From positions 1,426,001 to 1,490,000 of the forward strand of contig NZ_OY781981.1 in assembly GCF_963677565.1 (NCBI RefSeq): 64,000 nt of DNA. The letters are read 5' to 3'. The position numbers were made by a program, and so were the translations under genes. Below, in pieces: positions 1-8,705 of the stretch; position 1 is the first letter of the stretch; each line of letters starts with the position of its first letter. Below the pieces are notes generated by a model. The model ran no database searches and was not told the origin of the DNA. It saw only the letters and a list, made by a program, of their open reading frames with translations. This stretch comes from an uncultured Draconibacterium sp. (GTDB lineage: Bacteria > Bacteroidota > Bacteroidia > Bacteroidales > Prolixibacteraceae).

Positions 1-146
1 CGGAGTATGCAGTGCAGGCCATAAAAATTCATGGTCCGTTTAAGGGTTTTGTGCTAACTGCCAGGCGTCTATCAAAATGTCATCCCTGGGGAACACACGG
101 TTATGATCCTGTTCCACCAAAAGAATCGAGGAAAAAAAAGCATTAA
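1..146 (+). CDS. yidD: Membrane protein insertion efficiency factor YidD, 3' end only
   Basis: The first 146 bases hold the end of a gene that begins before the window. Read in frame from base 3 it encodes about 47 residues starting EYAVQAIKIHGPFKG, continuing through a RLSKCHP segment and a GYDPVP end, then a lysine-rich tail and TAA at 144-146. The EYA..AI..HG, RL.(K/R)CHP and G.DPVP motifs are the signature of the YidD (DUF37) family, a small membrane-associated protein thought to help YidC insert membrane proteins. The conserved N-terminal part lies outside the window. The zinc transporter operon follows about 80 bases later with its own promoter-like box. Confidence 0.85.
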   Translation, partial: EYAVQAIKIHGPFKGFVLTARRLSKCHPWGTHGYDPVPPKESRKKKH

Positions 147-181
147 GCAAAATTCAATTTATTTATTCCGAAACAGAAAAC

Positions 182-189
182 TAAATTTG
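182..189 (+). promoter_or_regulatory. Bacteroidota-type -7 promoter box for the zinc transporter operon
   Basis: TAAATTTG matches the TAnnTTTG -7 consensus of the Bacteroidota primary sigma factor and lies about 38 bases before the ATG of the binding-protein gene. No clear TTTG -33 element is seen at the usual distance. I found no convincing Zur or Fur palindrome in the 80-base gap. Confidence 0.45.
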
Positions 190-227
190 TGGAACATTGT
201 TAAAATGAGACACTAAAAAATACATTG

Positions 228-1103
228 ATGAAGAGAATAATCTTTTTATTGGTTTTGGCAACTTTGTTTGCATCATGCGGAAACCAAAAGAACGCAAAAA
301 AACAAGCTGTGGCTGATGTAGTTACCGTGAGCATTTTACCGCAAAAAACTTTTGTGGAAAAAATAGCCGGCGACGATTTTGAGGTAAACCTGCTTATTCC
401 ACCCGGATCGAGCCCGGCAGCTTATACACTTTTACCTTCGCAGTTAAAAGATATCACCCGTTCTGCAATTTGGTTTCGTATCGGTTATATTGGCTTCGAA
501 CATTCATGGTCTGATAAGATTGAACAAGCTAATTCAAACATGAAAGTGGTGAATATCTCGGAAAGACTGGATTTGATTGCCGATAAAATAGAACAGCATG
601 GAGACCATGTTCATATTGATGGTGTTGACCCGCATACCTGGTTGTCTCCGGTTTTGGTAAAACAAATGGCAAAAGTAATTCTCGACGAGCTTTCGGCATT
701 AAAACCCGAAAATGCAGCAGAGTACAAAGCCAATTACATGCGTTTTGTTAAAGAATGCGATGAGCTAAATATTGAGCTTAAAAATCAACTGAAGGATTAC
801 GCCGGTAAAAAATTCATAGTTTTTCACCCCAGTCTTTCGTATTATGCCCGTGAATATGGCCTTGAGCAGTATTCGCTGGAAACCGGAGGAAAAGAACCAA
901 CGCCACAAGAACTGAGAAAGGTAGTTGATATGGCGAAGTCAGAAGGAATAAAAGTAATTTATATTCAGAGTGAATTTGACCGGGAACATGCGCGTGTTTT
1001 TGCCGACGAAATTGGTGGCGAAATTATTCAGGTATGGCCACTAAATCCGGAATGGGAAGAAAACCTGAGACAAATGACTCAAATTTTGATTGACAATTTT
1101 TAA
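228..1103 (+). CDS. znuA: Zinc (or manganese) ABC transporter substrate-binding lipoprotein
   Basis: A 291-residue protein of the ZnuA/TroA cluster A-I family, which captures Zn or Mn outside the inner membrane and hands it to the permease. A lipoprotein signal ends at LFASCGN, so Cys about 17 would be lipidated. Candidate metal ligands are His in FEHSW, a short His-containing loop (EQHGDHVHI), the DPHTWLSP motif and FHPSLSYY; the C-terminal acidic ligand may be in the SEFD segment. The ATG at 228 is preferred to a TTG three bases earlier. The stop codon overlaps the ATG of the ATPase gene (TAATG), which implies translational coupling. Zinc is favoured over manganese because a Cys-rich zinc-ribbon gene ends the operon, but specificity cannot be fixed from sequence. 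Confidence 0.85.
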   Translation: MKRIIFLLVLATLFASCGNQKNAKKQAVADVVTVSILPQKTFVEKIAGDDFEVNLLIPPGSSPAAYTLLPSQLKDITRSAIWFRIGYIGFEHSWSDKIEQANSNMKVVNISERLDLIADKIEQHGDHVHIDGVDPHTWLSPVLVKQMAKVILDELSALKPENAAEYKANYMRFVKECDELNIELKNQLKDYAGKKFIVFHPSLSYYAREYGLEQYSLETGGKEPTPQELRKVVDMAKSEGIKVIYIQSEFDREHARVFADEIGGEIIQVWPLNPEWEENLRQMTQILIDNF

Positions 1104-1849
1104 TGGATCCTTTAATAAAAATAGAAAAGCTTTCGGTGGGCTACGACAAAGTGCCCGTGCTGGAAGATATAGATCTTGAAATTTACGACAAGGATTTTAT
1201 TGGAGTAATCGGGCCAAATGGCGGAGGCAAAACAACTTTGTTAAAAGCCATTTTAGGGTTGCTAAAACCGGAATCAGGTTCTATTCATTTCTCGAAGGAA
1301 ATGAGTGGTCGGAAAAAACCAATTGGTTACTTGCCACAGGTTCGACATATCGACCGGAAATTCCCGATAACAGTTTTTGATGTGGTACTATCAGGTGCAC
1401 TAATGAAGAACCGCCAAAATGCAAAAAGCATTGCAAAAGATAAAGCTGAAGCTCTTCTCGAGGAAATGGGTGTGGCAGGAATTCGGAACAAGGCAATTGG
1501 CGAATTGTCCGGCGGACAAATGCAACGGGTTTTTTTATGCCGCGCCTTACTAAGCGATCCCAAATTGCTAATTCTCGACGAGCCGGATACTTTTGTAGAT
1601 AACCGTTTTGAAGGAGAACTGTATGAAAAACTTCAAAAGTTGAACGAAGAGTTGGCCATTCTGTTGGTTTCGCACGATGTGGGTACCATTACCAGCTGTG
1701 TAAAATCGATTGCCTGTGTGAATAAGTACTTGCATTATCATCCAAGTAATGTAATTTCGCAGGAGCAACTGGCCAACTATAATTGCCCAATACAAATCAT
1801 CTCGCATGGAGAAATTCCTCATACCGTTTTAAAGCACCATCATCACTAA
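1103..1849 (+). CDS. znuC: Zinc-type ABC transporter ATP-binding protein
   Basis: A 248-residue ABC ATPase that powers uptake. Visible motifs are Walker A GPNGGGKTT (about residues 37-45), the signature LSGGQMQR, Walker B LLILDEPDTFVD, and the switch histidine in LLVSHDVG. The C terminus is His-rich (ending KHHHH), as in several ZnuC proteins, and could sense or buffer metal. The start overlaps the stop of the binding protein and the permease begins 2 bases after its stop, so the three genes form a tight operon. Assignment to zinc rather than another divalent metal rests on the family and neighbours. Confidence 0.88.
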   Translation: MDPLIKIEKLSVGYDKVPVLEDIDLEIYDKDFIGVIGPNGGGKTTLLKAILGLLKPESGSIHFSKEMSGRKKPIGYLPQVRHIDRKFPITVFDVVLSGALMKNRQNAKSIAKDKAEALLEEMGVAGIRNKAIGELSGGQMQRVFLCRALLSDPKLLILDEPDTFVDNRFEGELYEKLQKLNEELAILLVSHDVGTITSCVKSIACVNKYLHYHPSNVISQEQLANYNCPIQIISHGEIPHTVLKHHHH

Positions 1850-1850
1850 T

Positions 1851-2660
1851 ATGAACGCAATACTCGAATTATTTTCATACGATTTTTTTCAGAAAGCTTT
1901 TTTGGCTGCGGTGTTTGCCAGTATTTCGTGCGGAATAATTGGTGCTTACATTGTTTCGCGGCGCATAGTATTTATTAGTGGCGGAATTACTCATGCATCG
2001 TTTGGCGGAATTGGATTGGCCTTTTTCCTTGGATTTAATCCATTACTGGGTGCAGTACTCTTTGCTGTTTTGTCGGCTTTGGGTATTCAATTTTTTACCA
2101 AAGTGGCCGAAATTCGCGAAGATTCCTCCATCGCCATTTGGTGGTCGTTGGGCATGGCATTGGGAATTATATTCGTTTTTCTAACTCCCGGGTATACACC
2201 TAATCTGATGAGTTATCTGTTCGGGAATATACTTACCGTAACCACTTCAGAGCTTTGGTGGATGTTTTTGCTCAACGTGGTTGTTGTTGTTTTCTTTTCC
2301 GTATTCCTTAGGAAAATACTTTACATCGCTTTCGATGAAGAATTTGCACGTACGGCAGGATTACCGGTAAATTTATTTAATTACCTTATTATTGTGCTTA
2401 TTGCACTTACGGTGGTTTTAAATATCAGAGTGGTAGGAATAATTCTTATTTTATCCTTACTCACCATTCCACAGGCTTCTGCCAATCTGTTTACGAAAGA
2501 CTTTAAACGTTTGCTGGTACTCTCTTCGTTGTTCGCCTTTATCGGAACAATTTCAGGACTATTTATTTCCTATTTCCTGAATATTCCGTCGGGAGCTGCC
2601 ATAATTTTTACCCTAATAATAATTTTTGGTGTACTTCGCTTGATGAAATCGCTATTCTGA
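1851..2660 (+). CDS. znuB: Zinc-type ABC transporter permease
   Basis: A 269-residue integral membrane protein of the ABC-3 family with about eight to nine hydrophobic segments. Family features include the N-terminal region GIIGAYIVSRRIVFISGGITHASFGG and the coupling region near FDEEFARTAGLPV. It forms the membrane channel of the transporter encoded with the two preceding genes. The TGA stop overlaps the ATG of the next small gene (ATG at 2660), so that gene is very likely co-translated. Confidence 0.88.
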   Translation: MNAILELFSYDFFQKAFLAAVFASISCGIIGAYIVSRRIVFISGGITHASFGGIGLAFFLGFNPLLGAVLFAVLSALGIQFFTKVAEIREDSSIAIWWSLGMALGIIFVFLTPGYTPNLMSYLFGNILTVTTSELWWMFLLNVVVVVFFSVFLRKILYIAFDEEFARTAGLPVNLFNYLIIVLIALTVVLNIRVVGIILILSLLTIPQASANLFTKDFKRLLVLSSLFAFIGTISGLFISYFLNIPSGAAIIFTLIIIFGVLRLMKSLF

Positions 2661-2842
2661 TGCTTGGGCAGAAAAAGGAAAAAATATACGTGTGCAAGAA
2701 CTGTAATTTCCAGTTTTCAAATCTCGATGTTCCACGGTCGTGTAGTAATTGTTTTGCCTGCACCGGATGTGAAATTTATATTTGCCCACAGTGTGCTGAA
2801 GAAGTGGTAATTAAGCCAATGAAAAGTATGGGAAGTAAGTAA
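2660..2842 (+). CDS. Eight-cysteine zinc-ribbon mini-protein of the zinc operon
   Basis: A 60-residue protein with Cys at about 12, 15, 28, 31, 34, 37, 42 and 45, arranged as CxxC pairs (CKNC, CSNC, CTGC, CPQC). No signal peptide or membrane segment is seen, so it should be cytoplasmic. The spacing could bind two metal ions. Overlap of its start with the permease stop places it firmly in the zinc transport operon, suggesting a role in zinc buffering, delivery or sensing; that role is inference. I do not recognise a named family beyond a generic zinc ribbon. A strong terminator follows about 150 bases downstream. Confidence 0.75.
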   Translation: MLGQKKEKIYVCKNCNFQFSNLDVPRSCSNCFACTGCEIYICPQCAEEVVIKPMKSMGSK

Positions 2843-2987
2843 ATACAGGCAATTCCTCAAACAAAACCATCATTAAAAAATATGTTTAAAAAATGCTGGA
2901 ATCTTAAGTTTCCGGTTTGGTTCAATTGAAAAGAAAATGTATTTTCGGTGTGTGATAATCACAAATCAATTCGGGATTATTTAACAC

Positions 2988-3025
2988 AACTGCCCGCTCT
3001 GAGTCATCAGGCGGGCAGTTTTAAT
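2988..3025 (+). terminator. Intrinsic terminator after the zinc operon
   Basis: AACTGCCCGC at 2988-2997 pairs perfectly with GCGGGCAGTT at 3011-3020; an inner CTGA/TCAG stem (2999-3002/3007-3010) extends it. The T run TTTT follows. It lies between the convergent zinc operon and nagB and is T-rich only on the + side. Confidence 0.85.
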
Positions 3026-3044
3026 TTGTGGAGATTCAGTTGGT

Positions 3045-3824
3045 TTAAACTGATTCTTTAAAATATTTTACAGTTCCTACTTTTAGTTCCATTGTGGCAT
3101 CTTCGTCGCAAACAATAATTCCGTTAGGATGCATTTGTAATGCCGACAATGTCCACATGTGGTTAATGCCGTTTTCTACCACATTTTGCAGTGCGCGTGC
3201 TTTTTTGTAGCCGTTTACCAAAACCAATACTTCTTTCGAGTCGAGAACAGTTTGTACACCAACAGTTAAAGCCTGTTTTGGTACCTGGTTCAGGTCGTTA
3301 TCAAAGAAGCGTGAGTTGGCAACAATGGTGTCATAATTTAAATCAACCAAGCGGGTGCGCGATTGAATCGACGATCCCGGGATGTTAAATGCCAGATGAC
3401 CATCGGCGCCCATTCCGCCCATAAACAATTCTATTCCTCCGTACGATTCAATTTTAGCTTCGTAACGTTCGCATTCGGCATTCAGATCGGCGGCGTTTCC
3501 GTCAAGTATATTGATGTTCTCTTTTGGAATATTGATGTGATTAAAAAAGTTCTCGAACATAAAACTGTGGTAACTTTCCGGATGATCTTCGGCAATGCCA
3601 ACGTATTCGTCCATGTTAAAAGTAACCACGTTTTTAAACGATACTTTTCCTTGCTTGTACAAATCAATCAATGCTTTGTAAGTTCCCAGCGGCGTTGATC
3701 CGGTTGGTAATCCCAGCACAAATGGTTTTTCTGTCGATGGCGCAAAATCACTAATTCTTTCGGCAATATGGTTAGCAGCCCAAAGGCTTAGTTCGTCGTA
3801 GTTATTATGAATTACTAGCTTCAT
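3045..3824 (-). CDS. nagB: Glucosamine-6-phosphate deaminase
   Basis: A 259-residue NagB that converts glucosamine-6-phosphate to fructose-6-phosphate and ammonia, close to the usual 266-residue length. Motifs include the phosphate loop GLPTGSTPLGTY (about residues 37-48), NMDEYVG with the catalytic Asp region, GGMGADGHLAFN, and SRTR. I place the start at the ATG at 3824 (MKLVIHN), which begins with the normal family N terminus; a longer frame to 3896 would overlap the preceding gene. It is the last gene of a leftward operon with a ROK regulator and a large NagB-like fusion, 13 bases after that fusion's stop. It feeds GlcNAc-derived carbon into glycolysis. Confidence 0.93.
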   Translation of the reverse strand: MKLVIHNNYDELSLWAANHIAERISDFAPSTEKPFVLGLPTGSTPLGTYKALIDLYKQGKVSFKNVVTFNMDEYVGIAEDHPESYHSFMFENFFNHINIPKENINILDGNAADLNAECERYEAKIESYGGIELFMGGMGADGHLAFNIPGSSIQSRTRLVDLNYDTIVANSRFFDNDLNQVPKQALTVGVQTVLDSKEVLVLVNGYKKARALQNVVENGINHMWTLSALQMHPNGIIVCDEDATMELKVGTVKYFKESV

Positions 3825-3837
3825 TATATTCTGGTTT

Positions 3838-6144
3838 TTAAAGTATATTTTCCATTGCTTTTCCCAGTTTCTGTGCCTCTTCAAGGAATTGCTCAACTGT
3901 TAATTCGCGGTGATAAATTACACCGTGTGTGGCTCGAAGCAGTGGGGATTCGTTTTGGTAGAAGAAGTTCTTACCCAACAGCAACTGAATTTGTTTGTGC
4001 TGATCGAACCAAACACGTTGTGTCAGGTCACTGAATTTTCCATCTAACTGATAACTCGGGAACGATGCATTCACCTGTGTGATGTAACACTCCGAGAATG
4101 ATTTACCAAGTGTTGCCAGCGAGTTCAGCGAAACCGGAACGATTACTTCAACATCCCACGGGTTGTATTTAAACCACACGTTGCGATAACCCACAATTCG
4201 CAGGTTGCTCAGGTCTTCTTCTTTACTCCAGTCTTCAACGGCTTTGGCAATTGCCATCAACACTTTGTAGTGCGTATCCGGTCCGCTTCCCTGCGGATCC
4301 ATGGCCAAACTAATAACTGTTGGCTTGTATTTTCTAAAGTCTTCCAATATTGGAAGAATATCTTTGTCGTAGTTCGATTCGCCTGAATAGAAGCCCAAAC
4401 GCAGGTGATGAACATTCTTCACCATAATTCCGTAGTGTGCCCAAACCAGTTCTTCTTCAAACTCGCGGATCATGCCTTTCAGCTTCTGAATTTTTGGTGG
4501 ATTTTTTCCGCCGTCGTAGGTATTTTTCAGGCTGGTAAGCACCTCGAAAATGGTTTCGCGAAGTTCTTCTTCGTTGTTTATTCCCCAAATGGAAACCAGC
4601 GCACGAACTACACGGTGGCAAACTCCACGACGCTTTTCTTCTTCATCTTGCGCTGCAATGTTATCCAGGTAGTGGTAAATGTCTTTATCCCACTTGTATT
4701 TGTACCCGTCTTTAAAAAAGTCAGGGAAATTAATCATCTCAATTTTTCCCTGGTTCATCAGGTCTTTTGTGTCAACCAGCAGGTTGTACAAAAAGGTATT
4801 TGTAACCGCAGTAAATCCTGAAGTAGCCACCGAAAAATGCAGTTCATTACTGGCATCGCGCGACTGGCGGTTGGTCGATGGCATAATGCCAAGCATTATA
4901 TCGTCGTGGTGTGGGCCGGTGTGATAATAAACCTGATCCACTTCTTTTTTCATTCCTTTGTGCAGTTTTGCCAAAATTGAATCGATAACCGACTGAACGG
5001 TATTTTCATTCAAATCAGGAATCATACTGCAGTATTTATCGGCTTTCAGGTCTTCCAAATCCAGTTTACTGCCAAATTTGTTTATCTTTTTACAGAGCTC
5101 AATTACCGCTCGTTCAGTTTTTTGGTGGTTCCAGGGTGTGCAGGTGTAATAGCACTCAATGCTGTCTTCAAGTGTAACCGCTGCACCTTCAGTAAGGTAA
5201 AAACGGGCATTTTTGAGTTTATGTAGTGCTGTTGCCGGATAAGTTACACATGGCTCATTTTCCAGCGATGCTTTTATGGTATCGGCAATTGCTTCGCCGG
5301 CAGCATAAACAATTGCTTTGTTTTCCGGATTGAAGGTAAGCGTACCCAAACCAATGGTAACTACCAAACGGTTTTTCGACACCTCAATTCCGCCCAAATC
5401 GGCAGCTGTTATTGCCTGTGTTTCAAAGTTTGTTTCGGTTAAACGGGTGGATGAAAAATGGTCTGATCCGCGTGTGTTAAACGCAATCAGTCCATCGGGG
5501 CCAATGCCACTGAGAAAGAAGCCAATTCCTCCTTTGTCGCGAATTTTATTTTCGTAGGCTGTGCACCAGTTATCAATTTTAAAAATCGATTCTTGTTGTA
5601 ATTGTTCCTGGTGTGTTTTGGCTTCGCGGTAACGCAAAGAAAGGTCGATCTTATAATCGGGAAAGATATCGGAGTAGTGTTTTCCCTCTGCCAGTTTAAT
5701 ATCTTCTGAATTAATGAGCAGCGCTTTCTCTTTGTTAAAGCCTAAACCATCAATGTATTGTTTTTGGGCATAATTGAATAAGCTGTTGTGTTGCTCCGGA
5801 TTAATGGGGAAAAACTCGCCCATTTGCACGAAGGTCAGTTCGCTTAAATCAGGCTTTTTTACATCGGCTAAACCGTATTTTTCCAAAAAGTCTTTTCCTT
5901 TCTTGTTGTTCCAGTTATCAAGCAAAAGGTGCGTAAAGTCCAGAAAATATTGTGCCGTTTTTCCTGTTGGCAAACAGGCTACTCCATTTGGATTTTTACT
6001 TGCCCACTCTAAAAAACTTAAAGCTGAAAGCAGCCCCAGTTTCGGGAAACTCTCGGTGGTGATATACGGAATTTTGGTCGAAATCTTTTTTGACTTTGTT
6101 TCTTCGAAAAATGCTTCTTCAACCTTTGTAAAATTGACTGTCAT
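3838..6144 (-). CDS. NagB-like domain fused to a PIG-L/LmbE-like deacetylase domain
   Basis: A 768-residue, apparently cytoplasmic protein. Residues about 25-330 resemble glucosamine-6-phosphate deaminase/isomerase (CLPTGKTAQYF phosphate loop; FFLSGIGPDGLIAFNTRGS; SSTRLTE). Residues about 400-700 resemble the PIG-L/LmbE N-acetylglucosaminyl deacetylase fold: the metal motif normally written AHPDDE appears as GPHHDDIMLG near residue 410, and later His (THYK, HHLRLG) may complete the site. The Asp pair is kept but the Glu after it is replaced by Ile. Similar long proteins occur in other Bacteroidota, often labelled only as glucosamine-6-phosphate deaminase. It starts 3 bases after the ROK regulator stop and precedes a normal nagB, so it acts in amino-sugar metabolism. 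A combined deacetylase/deaminase is an attractive but unproven idea; no nagA is in the window. Confidence 0.7.
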   Translation of the reverse strand: MTVNFTKVEEAFFEETKSKKISTKIPYITTESFPKLGLLSALSFLEWASKNPNGVACLPTGKTAQYFLDFTHLLLDNWNNKKGKDFLEKYGLADVKKPDLSELTFVQMGEFFPINPEQHNSLFNYAQKQYIDGLGFNKEKALLINSEDIKLAEGKHYSDIFPDYKIDLSLRYREAKTHQEQLQQESIFKIDNWCTAYENKIRDKGGIGFFLSGIGPDGLIAFNTRGSDHFSSTRLTETNFETQAITAADLGGIEVSKNRLVVTIGLGTLTFNPENKAIVYAAGEAIADTIKASLENEPCVTYPATALHKLKNARFYLTEGAAVTLEDSIECYYTCTPWNHQKTERAVIELCKKINKFGSKLDLEDLKADKYCSMIPDLNENTVQSVIDSILAKLHKGMKKEVDQVYYHTGPHHDDIMLGIMPSTNRQSRDASNELHFSVATSGFTAVTNTFLYNLLVDTKDLMNQGKIEMINFPDFFKDGYKYKWDKDIYHYLDNIAAQDEEEKRRGVCHRVVRALVSIWGINNEEELRETIFEVLTSLKNTYDGGKNPPKIQKLKGMIREFEEELVWAHYGIMVKNVHHLRLGFYSGESNYDKDILPILEDFRKYKPTVISLAMDPQGSGPDTHYKVLMAIAKAVEDWSKEEDLSNLRIVGYRNVWFKYNPWDVEVIVPVSLNSLATLGKSFSECYITQVNASFPSYQLDGKFSDLTQRVWFDQHKQIQLLLGKNFFYQNESPLLRATHGVIYHRELTVEQFLEEAQKLGKAMENIL

Positions 6145-6147
6145 AAT

Positions 6148-7365
6148 CTATTTTTTTGAAATTCTTTCCAGCGCATAAGCTGCAGCCCCCATTGTTCCTG
6201 CTTTGGTTCCAAGTTCCGAAAACAGAATCTGGGTTTCGTTGCTAATGTCGCGATTACTAAACGTATGAATGGCTTGTTGAATAGGCGCCAGAATAAATTG
6301 ACTGGCCACAGCTACCTGTCCGCCAATAATAATCAATTCAGGGTTAAATATCTGAATCAGATAAGCCATTCCTCTTCCCAGCCATTTTCCAACTTCAGAG
6401 AAAAGTGAAATGGCAAACTGGTCGCCTGAATTGGCTGCCTGAATAACTGTTGAAATATCTATTTTGTCTAAATCGTCTTTTACCAGGTCTTTTATCAGCG
6501 AAGAATTACCTTTCTGAATTCCCTCGCGGGCCTGGCGTGCAATGGCATTGGCCGAAACAATGGTTTCTAAACAGCCTTGTTTTCCGCAAACACAAAGTAC
6601 GCCGTTATCGGCCAGCGGCAAGTGCCCAAACTCGCCTGAATATCCTGATTTTCCGGTATACAGTTTCCCGTTCACGATAATACCCAGTCCCAGTCCCCAG
6701 TCGGCCTGTAGCATCAATACGTTTTTCTTGCCTTTTGCCAAGCCAAAGTGTTGTTCGGCGAAGGTGCGTACTTTTGCATCATGATTGATATAAACCGGAA
6801 TCCCGAATATTTTTTGCAGTTCATCAAAAAGGTTTTTCACTTCAGGGAAATACGTCTGATTAATTCCCTCTTTTTGGTTAATTAATCCCGGAAGTTCAAT
6901 TCCGGCAACCAAAACTTTTTCTGGCGAAATATTACTTTCTTTTATAACCTCTTCAAGTTTTTCGTTAACCTGCTTGAAAATGTTAATATCGGACGACATT
7001 TTAATCGGGAAATAATGTGGCCCGCTAACTTCCTGGTTACAACTATTAAAAATTGAAATAATGGTGCGGGTAACATTAATAGTAACACCAACTACATAAA
7101 AACCATTTTCAACCAAACCGTAAATGTTTGGGCGGCGTCCACCACTTGAATCACCACGTCCCAGCTCAGTAACCAGCTGGTCTTCTATCAGCTCCAGTAA
7201 CAGGCTGTTTATTTTTGGTGTACTTAATTTTATTTGCTTGGCAAGTTCTGAATTCGAGAGCGGGCCATTGAAATAAATTGAACGTAGGATTTGTTTTTTC
7301 TGGGCAATCTTTTTTTGTTCAACTGCCTGACTTTGATTTCCTGTGGTTTTAAATAGTTTTTCCAT
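6148..7365 (-). CDS. ROK-family transcriptional regulator of the amino-sugar operon
   Basis: A 405-residue NagC/Mlc-type repressor. Residues about 20-80 form a winged helix-turn-helix (GPLSNSELAKQIKLSTPKIN), and the rest is a ROK sugar-kinase-like domain with the zinc motif CVCGKQGCLE and the sugar-site segment SGEFGHLPL. ROK repressors normally sense a sugar or sugar phosphate and release DNA. The first gene of the operon ROK - NagB/PIG-L fusion - nagB. A palindrome at 7410-7434 upstream recurs before the GH92 gene and in weaker form before MFS-GH130, so it may regulate those too. Confidence 0.9.
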   Translation of the reverse strand: MEKLFKTTGNQSQAVEQKKIAQKKQILRSIYFNGPLSNSELAKQIKLSTPKINSLLLELIEDQLVTELGRGDSSGGRRPNIYGLVENGFYVVGVTINVTRTIISIFNSCNQEVSGPHYFPIKMSSDINIFKQVNEKLEEVIKESNISPEKVLVAGIELPGLINQKEGINQTYFPEVKNLFDELQKIFGIPVYINHDAKVRTFAEQHFGLAKGKKNVLMLQADWGLGLGIIVNGKLYTGKSGYSGEFGHLPLADNGVLCVCGKQGCLETIVSANAIARQAREGIQKGNSSLIKDLVKDDLDKIDISTVIQAANSGDQFAISLFSEVGKWLGRGMAYLIQIFNPELIIIGGQVAVASQFILAPIQQAIHTFSNRDISNETQILFSELGTKAGTMGAAAYALERISKK

Positions 7366-7409
7366 AACTGTGACTGCAAAAATCAGAATATTTTATATAT
7401 GAAACAAGC

Positions 7410-7434
7410 TTCTTTTTAAAAAAATTAAAAAGAA
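7410..7434. promoter_or_regulatory. Candidate ROK operator between the nag operon and the PHP gene
   Basis: TTCTTTTTAA (7410-7419) and TTAAAAAGAA (7425-7434) are perfect 10-base inverted arms separated by five A. It sits 45 bases before the ROK gene start, in a divergent intergenic region. An element of the same 25-base layout lies upstream of the GH92 gene (26723-26747). Confidence 0.6.
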
Positions 7435-7560
7435 TTGTATAATTCACCTAAATTTAACTATTCATTTACAATTCATAAAAAATTAATATGAAAATATTTT
7501 AATGTTGGTTACTTTCGGGGATATTTAAAATCAGCAAAGTTTAAATAAAAATCTTCCAGC

Positions 7561-8661
7561 ATGATGAAAAGATTAGGATTTATAATAGTAGTTCTGTTTC
7601 TATGCAGCGAGTTGTTAAATGCCCAGGCGCGGCGGATAATTAATATTCCGAATATTGAAGGTTACAAAACGTTGAAATGTGATTTACACATGCATACGGT
7701 ATTTTCTGATGGGACTGTTTGGCCAACTGTTCGTATTGAAGAGGCATGGGCAGAAGGTTTGGATGCCATTTCCATTACCGATCATATCGAGTATCGTCCA
7801 CATTCGATTGATGTAGTTGCCGATCATAACCGTTCGTATGATTTGGCAAAACCACTGGCCGACCAATCGGAAATTTTATTGATTAAAGGTGCTGAAATTA
7901 CACGTAGCATGCCTCCCGGGCACTTGAATGCACTATTTATTACAAATGCCAATTTACTTGAATTGGAAGATGTGCAGGACGCGGTAAAAGAAGCACGTGA
8001 TCAGGGCGCATTTATTATGTGGAACCATCCGTGCTGGGACGCACAGCAGCCCGACTCGGTTTTATGGTGGGAAGAACATTCTAACTTTTTCGAGAACGAT
8101 ATGTTGCATGGAATTGAAGTTTATAACTGGGAGTATTGTCCCGAAGCGATGAACTGGGCCAACGAAAAGAACCTAACCATGTTGGGGAATTCCGATGTTC
8201 ACGGACCAATGGATGTAAACGACGGACACCGTCCGTTAACTCTCGTTTTTGCAAAAAACCGTACAATCAGCGGAATAAAAGAAGCACTGTTCGACAGAAG
8301 AACAGCCGTTTATTTCGACAATACCATTGCCGGCCGTTCTCAGTTTTTGGAGCCACTTTTTTTCGAATCGTTGGAATATAACAACGCGCCACTAAAATTG
8401 AAGAACAAAGAAACCAAAGTGGTAAACATTACGAATAACTCGGATGTGGATTATGAATTGGAACTGGTTCAGCCTGGAGTAGGATTTGATGCACCTGAAA
8501 ATATTACACTGAAAGCACATCATGTATCGGCACTTGTGTTAAATGGAAATTCCGACGAGATTGCAAGTACGACCAACCTGAATGTGTATTACCGTGTAAA
8601 AAATATGCTTACCGGTGTTGACGACAACCTTGTAGTTACCCTTACTTTCAGGAACAATTAG
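7561..8661 (+). CDS. Secreted PHP-domain phosphoesterase-like protein
   Basis: A 366-residue protein with an N-terminal signal peptide (cleavage probably after LLNAQA). The PHP metal-site motifs are in order: DLHMHTVFSDG (about residues 41-51), SITDHIEY, GAEITRS, NHPCWD and LGNSDVHG. PHP enzymes hydrolyse phosphoester or related bonds using two or three metal ions. Residues after about 270 look like a small beta domain. Secretion separates it from cytosolic histidinol phosphatase. It is transcribed divergently from the ROK regulator and could belong to the same regulon, but the substrate cannot be told. A second ATG at 7564 would shorten it by one residue. Confidence 0.8.
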   Translation: MMKRLGFIIVVLFLCSELLNAQARRIINIPNIEGYKTLKCDLHMHTVFSDGTVWPTVRIEEAWAEGLDAISITDHIEYRPHSIDVVADHNRSYDLAKPLADQSEILLIKGAEITRSMPPGHLNALFITNANLLELEDVQDAVKEARDQGAFIMWNHPCWDAQQPDSVLWWEEHSNFFENDMLHGIEVYNWEYCPEAMNWANEKNLTMLGNSDVHGPMDVNDGHRPLTLVFAKNRTISGIKEALFDRRTAVYFDNTIAGRSQFLEPLFFESLEYNNAPLKLKNKETKVVNITNNSDVDYELELVQPGVGFDAPENITLKAHHVSALVLNGNSDEIASTTNLNVYYRVKNMLTGVDDNLVVTLTFRNN

Positions 8662-8705
8662 GGAGTAGTTTTGTTAGGGTGCTGTAGTTTTCTATTCGAA
8701 TATAA

